64,000 bases of DNA from Nocardia pneumoniae NBRC 100136 (GTDB taxonomy: Bacteria; Actinomycetota; Actinomycetes; Mycobacteriales; Mycobacteriaceae). Location: positions 1 to 64,000 of the forward strand of contig NZ_BAGF01000150.1 in assembly GCF_000308755.1 (NCBI RefSeq), written 5' to 3'. Below, piece by piece: positions 8,982 through 16,871 of this stretch. The position numbers and the translations under genes were made by a program. Under the pieces are notes generated by a model. The model had not been told where the DNA came from. It did no database searches and saw only the letters and a list, made by a program, of their open reading frames with translations. How positions within the stretch are numbered: the first letter of the stretch is position 1; each line of letters opens with the position of its first letter.

Positions 8982-9988
8982 CCGCCGATGACGACGCTCC
9001 TGCCGGACCGGTCCCCGATCGCCCGGCGATGCTCACGGCGCTACGGCTGGCTACACGCGCACCCTCGGTGCATAACACGCAGCCGTGGCGCTGGGTGTTC
9101 GATGGCACCCGCCTGCACCTGCACACCGACGCCGATCGACTGCTGAGCTCGACCGATCCCCGCGGCCGCCAGTTGGTGATCAGCTGCGGCAGCATGCTGC
9201 ACCACGCGCGGACCGCCTTCGCCCACCAGGGGTGGCACACCGACACCGTGCGCTTACCAGACCCGCAACAATCCGGTCATTTGGCGACGATCGAGTTCCG
9301 GCCGTGGCCGGACCCGCCCGCTGGCGTCCACACTCGTGCGCTCGCCATCGACCGTCGGCGCACCGATCGGCTGCCCATGATGGCCCCGGAGGGGTTCGAC
9401 GACATCGTGCCCCGGATGCGCATGCTCAGCTCTCCGCACGAGGTCGAACTCGGTGTTCTCGACGAGAGCGCCCGTCCGCGCCTGGCCGCCGCATCGCAGC
9501 GGACCGAAGCCCTGCGCCGCGACGATCTGCTGTATCAGACCGAGATGGATTGGTGGGCGGGACATCCAGATGCGCCCGAAGGCGTGCCGCCGTCCGCGCT
9601 GGTGTCGGACGCGGAGTTCGCGCGGGTCGGTATCGGACGCGCCTTCCCCTCCGCCCCACATTCGATGCGGCGCGACCACATCGAAGACCATGCGCGACTG
9701 GTGGTGCTCAGCACCGACGGCGACTCGGTCATGCAGTGGCTGCGCACCGGCGAGGCACTGTCGGCGGTGCTGCTGGAATGCACCGCGGCCGGGCTGGCGA
9801 CCTGCGCGTTGACCCATATCACCGAACTCCCGACCGGCCGGAACCTGCTCACGAACCTGATTGCCCGTCCGGGCACGCCGCAGGTGGTGATCCGCGTCGG
9901 GACCGCGCCCGAGGACAGCGAGATGATCCCGCCCACTCCCCGCCGCCCGCTCACGGACATCTTCACCGTCGTCGGCGCTTCCCGTTGA
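8978..9988 (+). CDS. Acg-family nitroreductase-like flavoprotein (second copy)
   Basis: A 336-residue paralogue of the protein at 7248. It carries the APSVHNTQPWRW signature at residues 28-39 and shares the downstream blocks (RRRTDRLP, LLECTAAGLATCALTHITE, GTPQVVIRVG). Its start overlaps the stop of the SRPBCC gene in an ATGA, indicating translational coupling. The same flavin-binding or flavin-sequestering role as other Acg proteins is expected. A strong hairpin follows at 10016. Confidence 0.9.
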   Translation: MTADDDAPAGPVPDRPAMLTALRLATRAPSVHNTQPWRWVFDGTRLHLHTDADRLLSSTDPRGRQLVISCGSMLHHARTAFAHQGWHTDTVRLPDPQQSGHLATIEFRPWPDPPAGVHTRALAIDRRRTDRLPMMAPEGFDDIVPRMRMLSSPHEVELGVLDESARPRLAAASQRTEALRRDDLLYQTEMDWWAGHPDAPEGVPPSALVSDAEFARVGIGRAFPSAPHSMRRDHIEDHARLVVLSTDGDSVMQWLRTGEALSAVLLECTAAGLATCALTHITELPTGRNLLTNLIARPGTPQVVIRVGTAPEDSEMIPPTPRRPLTDIFTVVGASR

Positions 9989-10015
9989 TGCCATCGGTAT
10001 CGGCCGTGCGTAAGA

Positions 10016-10052
10016 CTGACGGGACCGTCGCCGTACGCGACGGTTTCGTCAG
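10016..10052. terminator. Bidirectional hairpin terminator
   Basis: CTGACGGGACCGTCGC pairs with GCGACGGTTTCGTCAG around the loop CGTAC. This gives 16 pairs in RNA, two of them G-U. It lies between the convergent nitroreductase (ends 9988) and ABC permease (ends 10067), and TTTTT follows on the plus strand at 10061. Confidence 0.7.
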
Positions 10053-10066
10053 CGGCTGGATTTTTC

Positions 10067-11674
10067 TCAGTAGCCGGTGTCACGGCGACGAAATCCGGCG
10101 AAACCGAACGCCATACCGGCTCCTGCTATCGCACTGATCACGACGATCGGCGCGGCGCTCGAGGGTTCGAGAGGTGCCTTCGGAGTGTGCGTATACGGGG
10201 ATGCATCGTCGAACCAGGCGGGCAGATCGAAGGCCGTCGCGAACAGCACCGCGACGGCACAGTAGGCGAAGGCCGCCCACGCCAAGGGGACGGCCGCCCT
10301 CGGCAACCAGCCCAATCCGATCGCCGCGACCGCGGCGAGCAGCCAGACAGCTGGCAGATAGCCGAGCGACACCCCGGTCATGCGTAGTGGCTGGACGGCA
10401 TCGGTAATCGTCAACCCATATGCCAATCCGATGCCGAAACCGCCGACAGCCAGCACGAACGCGCCGCCGAACACGGCGACCGCGAGATGACTCGCCAGCC
10501 AGGCGTACCGGCTGACAGGTGCGGCCAGGACAGGTTCGGCCCGGCCCGCGGTCTCCTCCCCGCGTGCGCGCAGCACGCTGGTCACAGCGTATGCCGAGGC
10601 CAGCAGCGCGACGATGGAGACCGTGAGCGCCAGATACGAATCCACCGCGTCGGCTACGCCGCCCGGCAGATAGGCGGCGATCTCCGGATTGTCGGCGAGA
10701 AAGTCCTCGATACTGTCGGCGAACGAGCCGTACGCCGCGCCGAGCGCGAAAACACCGATGGCCCAACCGCATAGCGAGCCGCGCTGCAACCGCCAGGCCA
10801 GACCGAGTGGTGAACTCAGAGCCCGAGAAGCGGTCGCGCGTCCGGTCGCGTACGGAAACAGTCCCGCGCCGAAGTCCCGCCGGTCGAGCAGCGCGAACGC
10901 GACAGCGGTGAGCGCGAGCGTCGCGGCGGCGAACAGCAGCACCGTCCACCAGCGGTCGCCTACGTACGGATAGCTGCGCTGACCCCATCCGATGGGCGAT
11001 GTCCAGGAAGCAACGCCGCTGCCGACGTCGCCGATGGCCCTGGCCACGTACGCCGCCGCGAGCGCCAAGCCCACGGCCCCATAGACGCTGCGTGGATTCT
11101 CGAAGACCTGGGCGGCGACCGCGGTGACAGCGGCGAAGGTGACACCTACCCCGCCGGTGACCACTCCGAGCAGCAGCGATCCGCTGACCGGCAGTCCGGT
11201 GCCGACCGCGGCGGCGAAGATCACCAGCACGACGGCGACATCGGCGAGCCCGGCCAATCCCAGCGCCGCGACCGCGGGAGCCCGGCGTCCCACTCGCGCC
11301 GAACGCAGCAGTTCGGCCCGCCCCGTTTCCTCGTCCGAGCGAGTATGCCGACCGACCAGGAACATGTTCATCAACGCGACCACGACCGCCAGATAGGCGA
11401 AGATCTCGAACACGATCTCGCCGCCGATGGTGTCCAGCAGCCGGGTCGGCCCGCCCATGGCGATGGCTGCCGCACTCGCGCCCATCGTCTCGCGGATCTG
11501 CGCGAGCTTCTGTGGTGTGTCGTAGAAGCGCTGACTTCCGAGGGACTGGAACGTCAGCAACGCGGCGGTGCCCAGCAACCAGCACGGCAGCGTGAATCGC
11601 TCGCGCCGCAACGCGAACCGCAGCAGTGTGCCTGCTCCCGGAGTGATCTCCCGCAGCGCCGACGTAGTAGTCAT
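10067..11674 (-). CDS. ABC-2 type exporter permease (12 TM, tetronasin-exporter type)
   Basis: A 535-residue integral membrane protein with about twelve hydrophobic segments arranged as two repeated halves. This is the pattern of fused ABC-2 permeases such as the TnrB3/Rv1217c family that exports antibiotics and other hydrophobic drugs. The start at 11674 overlaps the ATPase stop in ATGA, so expression is coupled. No substrate can be read from the sequence. It is the last gene of a three-gene operon with the ATPase and a serine hydrolase. Confidence 0.88.
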   Translation of the reverse strand: MTTTSALREITPGAGTLLRFALRRERFTLPCWLLGTAALLTFQSLGSQRFYDTPQKLAQIRETMGASAAAIAMGGPTRLLDTIGGEIVFEIFAYLAVVVALMNMFLVGRHTRSDEETGRAELLRSARVGRRAPAVAALGLAGLADVAVVLVIFAAAVGTGLPVSGSLLLGVVTGGVGVTFAAVTAVAAQVFENPRSVYGAVGLALAAAYVARAIGDVGSGVASWTSPIGWGQRSYPYVGDRWWTVLLFAAATLALTAVAFALLDRRDFGAGLFPYATGRATASRALSSPLGLAWRLQRGSLCGWAIGVFALGAAYGSFADSIEDFLADNPEIAAYLPGGVADAVDSYLALTVSIVALLASAYAVTSVLRARGEETAGRAEPVLAAPVSRYAWLASHLAVAVFGGAFVLAVGGFGIGLAYGLTITDAVQPLRMTGVSLGYLPAVWLLAAVAAIGLGWLPRAAVPLAWAAFAYCAVAVLFATAFDLPAWFDDASPYTHTPKAPLEPSSAAPIVVISAIAGAGMAFGFAGFRRRDTGY

Positions 11675-12585
11675 GATCCCTCCTCGACCGCGGGGATCGG
11701 CTCGGGGCCGTAGTGGCGCAGGAAGATGTCCTCCAGCGTGGGCGGTGTGCTGGTGAGGCTGCGCACGCCGAGATCGGCCAGTATGCGCAGGACGGTGTCG
11801 AGTTGGGCGGTGTCGGTATCGAACCTGGCCCGCGTGCCGTCGCGGACGAGATCGTGCACGCCCGGCATCGCGTCCAGATCCGTCGGTGGACGGATCGTTT
11901 CGACGGTGATCGTGGTGCGCGTCAGATGCCGCAGCTCGGACAGCGTGCCGCTTTCCACGGTGCGTCCGTGTCGGATGATGCTCACCCGGTCGCACAGGGC
12001 CTCCACCTCGGCGAGGATGTGGCTGGACAACAGCACGGTCCGGCCCTCGTGCTTCGATTCCTCGATACAGCGCTGGAATTCTGCCTCCTTCAGCGGATCG
12101 AGGCCAACGGTCGGCTCGTCGAGCAGCAGCAACTCCGCATCCGAGGCCAATGCCGCGACGAGCGCGACCTTCTGCCGGTTGCCCTTCGAATAGGCGCGTG
12201 CTTTCTGGCGCGGGTCGAGATCGAATCTCTCCAGCAGTTCGTCGCGGCGTCGCCGGTTGATGTCGCCGCGCAACCGCCCCATCAAGTCGATGACCTCGCC
12301 GCCGGTGATCCCGGGCCAGAGGATGACCTCACCGGGCACATACGCCAATCGGGCGTGTAACGCGACCGCGTCCGACCACGGGTCGCCGCCGAGCATGCGC
12401 ACCGTCCCGGAGTCCGCGCGCAGCAGGCCCAGCAGAACTCGGATCGTCGTCGTCTTGCCCGAACCGTTCGGCCCGAGGAATCCGTGGATCTCCCCGGTGC
12501 GCACGGTCAGATTCAGGCCGTCGAGCGCCCGAGCGGTGCCGAACGATTTCGTCAGACCGGCGATGGAGATCGCGGACTCGGTCAT
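11671..12585 (-). CDS. ABC exporter ATP-binding protein
   Basis: A 304-residue ABC ATPase. Walker A is GPNGSGKTTT near residue 41. The signature region reads YSKGNRQKVALVAAL (a KGNRQK variant of LSGGQ), Walker B is LLLLDEPTVGLDP and the switch region is LLSSHILAEVEAL. The C-terminal 80 residues are the DrrA-type extension. Length and partner resemble Rv1218c. It overlaps both the serine hydrolase upstream (ATGA at 12582) and the permease downstream (ATGA at 11671), so the three are one translationally coupled unit. Confidence 0.93.
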   Translation of the reverse strand: MTESAISIAGLTKSFGTARALDGLNLTVRTGEIHGFLGPNGSGKTTTIRVLLGLLRADSGTVRMLGGDPWSDAVALHARLAYVPGEVILWPGITGGEVIDLMGRLRGDINRRRRDELLERFDLDPRQKARAYSKGNRQKVALVAALASDAELLLLDEPTVGLDPLKEAEFQRCIEESKHEGRTVLLSSHILAEVEALCDRVSIIRHGRTVESGTLSELRHLTRTTITVETIRPPTDLDAMPGVHDLVRDGTRARFDTDTAQLDTVLRILADLGVRSLTSTPPTLEDIFLRHYGPEPIPAVEEGS

Positions 12586-14039
12586 CGGGACATCCTTCCT
12601 GTCCGTGGTGTCCACGGGTATTCGGATTTCCACATGGACAGCGGGTGCAGGTCGAAGTGCATTCGCATCGTGCCGGTGCGGGACTCGCGGGAGAGGAGAA
12701 TCCTGCCGGTACCGAGGCCCCACCGCGCCAGATCGATGCGGAAGGCCAATGGATCGTCCGGATCGTCCGGGTACAGCGGGAGCCCGCGCAGCAGGGCGGG
12801 AATCGGGGTGAGCACCCGCAGCACCGGCTGGCCACCGCTGATGCGGACGTCGACACCCGCGCCCACCATAGATCGGGCGCGGACGTCGGTGAGCGATCCG
12901 GGCAGCCGGTAGTAGCCGCAGATCTCCGGCCAAGTCTCCGGACGGTGCGGGATGTCGCCGCGAATCGCCGGTTCGGCGATGCCGAGCAGCTCGTGCAGCA
13001 GACCGGAGGTCTCGGCGGGAAGCCAGAGCATGGCCTGATGGCCGCCCGTGACAAAGACCATGACGCCCAGGGCATCGTCGGGCGCCAGCCAGATCTGGGC
13101 GTTGAATCCAGGCAGGATGCCCTGATGCTCGACCACCCGATGGTCCCCGACAGTACCGCGGAAGAATCCCAGGCCCATACCCGGCACCCGGGGATCGGGT
13201 TGGTATTGCGGCGCGTACATCATTGCGAGCGTGTCGGATTCGAGGACCGACCCGTGTTCGTTGCGGCCCCCGCCGAGCAGCGCGGTGAGGTACCGGCCCA
13301 TATCGCGCGGCGTCGAGTAGATCGAAGCGGCACCGGCGGTGATCATCTCGCGATGTGTGATCTCTTTCGGGCCGTGCGCGCGCAGCGTGTACCCGGTGGC
13401 CCGGCGCATCGGTGTGAGATCGGGCGCGGCGAGACTCGTGTCGTTCATTCCCAGCGGCCTGAACAAGTGCTCACGCAGATAAATGGCGAAAGGCACGCCG
13501 GTGACGTCCGCGACGATCTGACCGAGGGTGGCGAAGCCATGGTTGGTGTATGTCCACCGGGTGCCCGGTTCGGCCTGAACCCGCAACCCGCGCCGGTAGT
13601 ATTCGCTCAGCGGCGGAACCTGAGTGCCCGGCGGGACGCTTTCGCCGAAATCGGGGCCGAGCACCCGCAGCGGGTGGGCCGTCTCACCGATGCCCGAAGT
13701 GTGTGTCAGCAGGTGACGCACTGTCACCGGCCCGAAGTGCGGATCGGCCGGGACGAGACGGTAGGCGCGCAGATACTTGCTCGCCGGAGCGTCCAGATCG
13801 ATCAACCCGCGCTCCCACAGTTGCATCACCGCGATCGCCGTGAACGTCTTGGTGATCGAGGCGATCCGGAAGATCGTGTCCTCGGTAACCGGCCGGTTAG
13901 CGGCGATGTCGGCCAATCCGTGCCCGGCGAACTCCATCCGCCCGTCACGCACGACCCCGACCGCGGCGCCGACAACCGGCCGACGATTGAACACCGCTTC
14001 GATCCGCCTTGCCAACCGGGCTTCGTCGATTTCCAGCAC
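12582..14039 (-). CDS. Serine hydrolase, class C beta-lactamase family (MEROPS S12)
   Basis: A protein of about 485 residues. The beta-lactamase/DD-peptidase fold fills the first 370 residues, with SxxK as SITK (Ser61), YxN as YTN and a late EHQGILPGF that supplies the HxG-like motif. A C-terminal region of about 110 residues looks like the extra beta domain found in S12 esterases. There is no obvious signal peptide, so a cytoplasmic esterase or peptidase is as likely as a lactamase. The GTG at 14039 was chosen because GGAGGA lies just upstream (short spacing); in-frame alternatives at 14066 and 14102 have no ribosome binding site. It is the first gene of the exporter operon. Confidence 0.85.
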   Translation of the reverse strand: MLEIDEARLARRIEAVFNRRPVVGAAVGVVRDGRMEFAGHGLADIAANRPVTEDTIFRIASITKTFTAIAVMQLWERGLIDLDAPASKYLRAYRLVPADPHFGPVTVRHLLTHTSGIGETAHPLRVLGPDFGESVPPGTQVPPLSEYYRRGLRVQAEPGTRWTYTNHGFATLGQIVADVTGVPFAIYLREHLFRPLGMNDTSLAAPDLTPMRRATGYTLRAHGPKEITHREMITAGAASIYSTPRDMGRYLTALLGGGRNEHGSVLESDTLAMMYAPQYQPDPRVPGMGLGFFRGTVGDHRVVEHQGILPGFNAQIWLAPDDALGVMVFVTGGHQAMLWLPAETSGLLHELLGIAEPAIRGDIPHRPETWPEICGYYRLPGSLTDVRARSMVGAGVDVRISGGQPVLRVLTPIPALLRGLPLYPDDPDDPLAFRIDLARWGLGTGRILLSRESRTGTMRMHFDLHPLSMWKSEYPWTPRTGRMSR

Positions 14040-14131
14040 GGCTCCTCCATTCAGCAGCCCGCCCATCCGGCGGCGTGATACCAGCCTGTGACTGCCCGGC
14101 ACCTGAGCGGAGGAGGATATCGGCTCGAACC

Positions 14132-14151
14132 GTGGGGACGAACGTCCCCGC
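14132..14151. promoter_or_regulatory. DosR-like palindrome upstream of hydrolase-ABC operon
   Basis: The core GGGGACGAACGTCCCC at 14134-14149 has perfect 7-base arms around AA. It matches the DosR 20-mer at 15 of 20, with both GGGAC and GTCCC halves intact. It lies between pfkB (ends 14181) and the serine hydrolase start, 65-110 bases upstream depending on which start is used. It is one of the two best-scoring boxes in the window. Confidence 0.6.
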
Positions 14152-14180
14152 CCGTTCGAAGACGGTCCGGCCGTAATCCG

Positions 14181-15161
14181 TCACAGCGGTCCCGGGGCAG
14201 TAGGCCATGCGCCTGCGTCGCCGCTGGATGCGTCGGTCCGGACGAGTTCTTCGTACAGTTCCGCGATACGGCCTGGCAGTCCCGGGCGGGTGCCCGCGGT
14301 GGTGAGCGCCGCGGTCGCCGCGGCGATGCCAAGGCGCACCGCGGCATCCAGTGCGTATCCCCTGGCCAGCCCGGCGGTGGTGCCGCCGACCATCGCGTCC
14401 CCGGCACCGATCCCGCTGCGCACACGGGCTGGGATCGGCGCGAACCACTCATGCGATTCCCTGGTCACCACCATCGCTCCGGATGCACCGAGCGACAGAA
14501 GCACGATCTCGGCCAATCCGGAGGTGATCAGCCCGCGGGCCGCCGACAACTGTTCGGCACTGTCGCGCAGCGGACGGCCGACATAGTCGCTGAGTTCCCG
14601 CACGCTGGGCTTGATCAGATACGCGCCGCCGCGCACGCCGCGCAGCGCGGCGCCCGACGTGTCCAGTACCACGCGAACACCCAGGTCGACGACGAGATCG
14701 ATGAGGATCTGATAGAAGTCCGGCGACGCACCCGGCGGCAGGCTTCCACTCGCGACGAGGTAATGCGCGCCGCTCACCGCTCGCTCCACCTCGGCCAGGC
14801 AACGGTGCTGTTCCGGATTGGTCAGCCGCGATCCGGGAAAGACGAACCGATACTGCTCGCCAGTCGACTCTTCGGTGATCGCGAGGCTCTCCCGGGTGGC
14901 TTCGGCCACAGGCACCGGCCGCACCGGCACTCCGGCATCGCGCACCAACTGCTCGAGCAGCTTGCCGCTGTACCCACCGGAGGGGAACACCGCCATCACC
15001 TCGACGCCGAGCGCGGCCACCGTGCGCGCCACGTTGATCCCACCACCACCCGGATCGAATCGAGGTGCCGCACAGCGCATCTTGTCGACCGGCACAACTT
15101 TCGCCACCCGAGTCGCGAGATCGACAGCGGGGTTCATCGTCAAGGTCACGATCGGACCCAC
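14181..15161 (-). CDS. pfkB: PfkB-family sugar kinase (6-phosphofructokinase 2-like)
   Basis: A 326-residue ribokinase/PfkB kinase. It begins with IVTLTMNPAVDL and has the substrate-binding GGGGINVARTVAALG near residue 39. Near residue 248 is the ATP/anion-hole motif GIGAGDAMVGG, whose Asp is the catalytic base. Start and length match 1-phosphofructokinase/6-phosphofructokinase type II enzymes, including the DosR-regulated PfkB (Rv2029c). It would act in cytoplasmic glycolysis, phosphorylating fructose-6-phosphate or fructose-1-phosphate; the choice between them cannot be made here. A 15/20 DosR-like box lies 150 bases upstream. Confidence 0.9.
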   Translation of the reverse strand: MGPIVTLTMNPAVDLATRVAKVVPVDKMRCAAPRFDPGGGGINVARTVAALGVEVMAVFPSGGYSGKLLEQLVRDAGVPVRPVPVAEATRESLAITEESTGEQYRFVFPGSRLTNPEQHRCLAEVERAVSGAHYLVASGSLPPGASPDFYQILIDLVVDLGVRVVLDTSGAALRGVRGGAYLIKPSVRELSDYVGRPLRDSAEQLSAARGLITSGLAEIVLLSLGASGAMVVTRESHEWFAPIPARVRSGIGAGDAMVGGTTAGLARGYALDAAVRLGIAAATAALTTAGTRPGLPGRIAELYEELVRTDASSGDAGAWPTAPGPL

Positions 15162-15312
15162 CGGAAACCTCCTCGAACAAGCGTTCAGGGCTGAACGTCG
15201 GCCGCCCGGCGACCTCTTGGGGCGGGATCTCCGACACTGTCGATTTCACGGGCATTCCGGTCCGGCGGGTAGAGCACGCAGTACTCCGGTATCCCCGATC
15301 GTTGTCCGTGGG

Positions 15313-15332
15313 ATGGGGACCAAAGTCCTCCC
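15313..15332. promoter_or_regulatory. DosR-like box upstream of pfkB
   Basis: TGGGGACCAAAGTCCTC aligns to the DosR 20-mer at 15 of 20 positions, with GGGAC and AGTCC intact. It lies in the 247-base gap between the DUF1918 gene (ends 15409) and the pfkB start at 15161. In M. tuberculosis the pfkB homologue belongs to the DosR regulon. Confidence 0.6.
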
Positions 15333-15408
15333 ACGCCGGTCGGCCGGGGTCGCCGCCGTGCAGGGGCCAATGGTCACCGGGCCAAGTGCCGGTCGAAACG
15401 AGCGCTTC

Positions 15409-15687
15409 TCAGCTTTCGGCGGACTGGGAGGTGCCTTCGTGCGACCGATAGTGCCTGGACGAGAAGTAGGCCGCCGCGACTTCTTCCCGCGCACGCAGTT
15501 CATCGCTGGTGACCACATGGGCGTCCGGCCCGGGGAAAGTGAGTGCCCGGTGCCCGGAATCGGTCCAGTGCACCAGGTAGGGCGGCGCCCCGTCCTTGCC
15601 GTGGACTTCCTCGATGAGACCGTGCCGCACCGTGCCGCCGACACTGCGCCCCTCCACGATCAGCCAGTCGCCTGCTTTTGCGTACAT
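15409..15687 (-). CDS. DUF1918 domain protein
   Basis: A 92-residue protein starting MYAKAGDWLIVEG. An SH3-like beta-barrel fills residues 1-60 (GLIEEVHGKDGAPPYLVHW, then FPGPDAHVV), which is the DUF1918 signature. These small actinobacterial proteins have no established function; related barrels bind nucleic acid or act as adaptor domains. The ATG at 15687 follows AGGAGG by eight bases, which fixes the start. It reads in the same direction as pfkB but is separated from it by 247 bases that contain the DosR-like box, so it is probably not in one operon with pfkB. Confidence 0.8.
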   Translation of the reverse strand: MYAKAGDWLIVEGRSVGGTVRHGLIEEVHGKDGAPPYLVHWTDSGHRALTFPGPDAHVVTSDELRAREEVAAAYFSSRHYRSHEGTSQSAES

Positions 15688-15871
15688 CGACACCAACCTC
15701 CTGTGCAGTCTGAATCTCATCGTCGCGACGGGCCGGAAACCGGCGATAGGGCCGTTGGTCGCTGCGAGGGGCGACCGACGACATGGATCGCGACGACGTG
15801 GTGTCGCGCAATCTCCTACTGGAGGGCCTGAAACACTGGCGTTTCCCGGCTCATCGGGCAAACTTGCGCCT

Positions 15872-16849
15872 GTGGAACCGACTGTGAACAGCGCGGAGCT
15901 ATTCGAAACGGCGGCTGCCCATGCCACCCGTGACGTGCCGATCGCCGATCCTGGGGAAACGGCCGACGCTGTCCTGGCCCGCATGCGCGGTGACCGATTT
16001 GCCAGCGCGGCCGTGATCGCGGTGTGTGACGGCACTCGACTCGCGGGGCTCATCACGATCGAGAATCTGCTCGCGGCACCCCCGGCGACGGCCGTCGGTG
16101 CGGTGATGGATCCCGATCCACCGACGATCGCCGGACACAAAGACCAGGAGGCGGCGGTGTGGGAGGCATTGCGGCATGAGGAACCGGGGCTCGCTGTCAT
16201 CGATGCCGAGGGCCGATGGCTCGGGCTCATTCCACCGCGGCGGCTGCTGACGGTGCTCCTGCAAGAGCACGACGAGGATGTCGCCCGGGTCTCCGGATAT
16301 CTGAAATCCGCGACCGGCGCCCGGACGGCAACCGTCGAACCGATCGGCCGCCGACTGTGGCACCGCTTGCCGTGGCTGCTGGTAGGGCTGGTCGGCGCGA
16401 TGCTCGCCGCGGGTGTCGTGGACATCTTCCACGCCGAACTGGAACGGGAAGTCCTTGTCGCCTTCTTCATCCCCGGCGTGGTCTATCTGGCCGACGCGGT
16501 CGGCACCCAGACGGAGGCGCTGGTGATTCGCGGGCTCGCGGTGGGTGTCGGCATCCGTCGCATCGTCTACCGGGAATCCGTCACCGGTCTGCTCATCGGG
16601 GTGTTGATCGCCGTCGTGTCATATCCGCTCACCTTGATGTTGTGGGGTGAACAGGACGTGTCGCTGGCGGTGGCGATCTCCCTGCTGGCCGCATGCTCGG
16701 TCGCCGCGGTCGTGGCGATGGGTCTGCCGTGGACGATGTCGAAAGTGAAGATCGATCCGGCGTTCGGCTCCGGACCATTGGCAACCGTCGTTCAGGACCT
16801 TCTGTCGATCCTCATATACCTCGGAGTGACCGCGCTCGTCGTGACATGA
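15872..16849 (+). CDS. MgtE-like divalent cation transporter with CBS pair
   Basis: A 325-residue protein. Two CBS repeats occupy about residues 18-135 (RFASAAVIAVCDGTRLAGLIT and GLAVIDAEGRWLGLIP). Five hydrophobic segments from about residue 155 to the end carry the MgtE features IPGVVYLADAVGTQTEALVIR and GLPWTMSKVKIDPAFGSGPLAT. MgtE is a Mg2+ channel gated by Mg2+ binding to its cytosolic domains. This version lacks the N-terminal superhelical N domain of classical MgtE, so gating would rest on the CBS pair. The GTG at 15872 is the start that gives a full CBS pair. It converges on the formate dehydrogenase gene. Confidence 0.83.
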   Translation: MEPTVNSAELFETAAAHATRDVPIADPGETADAVLARMRGDRFASAAVIAVCDGTRLAGLITIENLLAAPPATAVGAVMDPDPPTIAGHKDQEAAVWEALRHEEPGLAVIDAEGRWLGLIPPRRLLTVLLQEHDEDVARVSGYLKSATGARTATVEPIGRRLWHRLPWLLVGLVGAMLAAGVVDIFHAELEREVLVAFFIPGVVYLADAVGTQTEALVIRGLAVGVGIRRIVYRESVTGLLIGVLIAVVSYPLTLMLWGEQDVSLAVAISLLAACSVAAVVAMGLPWTMSKVKIDPAFGSGPLATVVQDLLSILIYLGVTALVVT

Positions 16850-16871
16850 TGGCGGCCCATCGCGTCGGTCA

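Noticed and set aside
12645..14078. Plus-strand open frame antisense to the serine hydrolase
   Set aside because: The opposite strand has SITK and YTN motifs and a coherent operon, and the plus frame shows no protein character.
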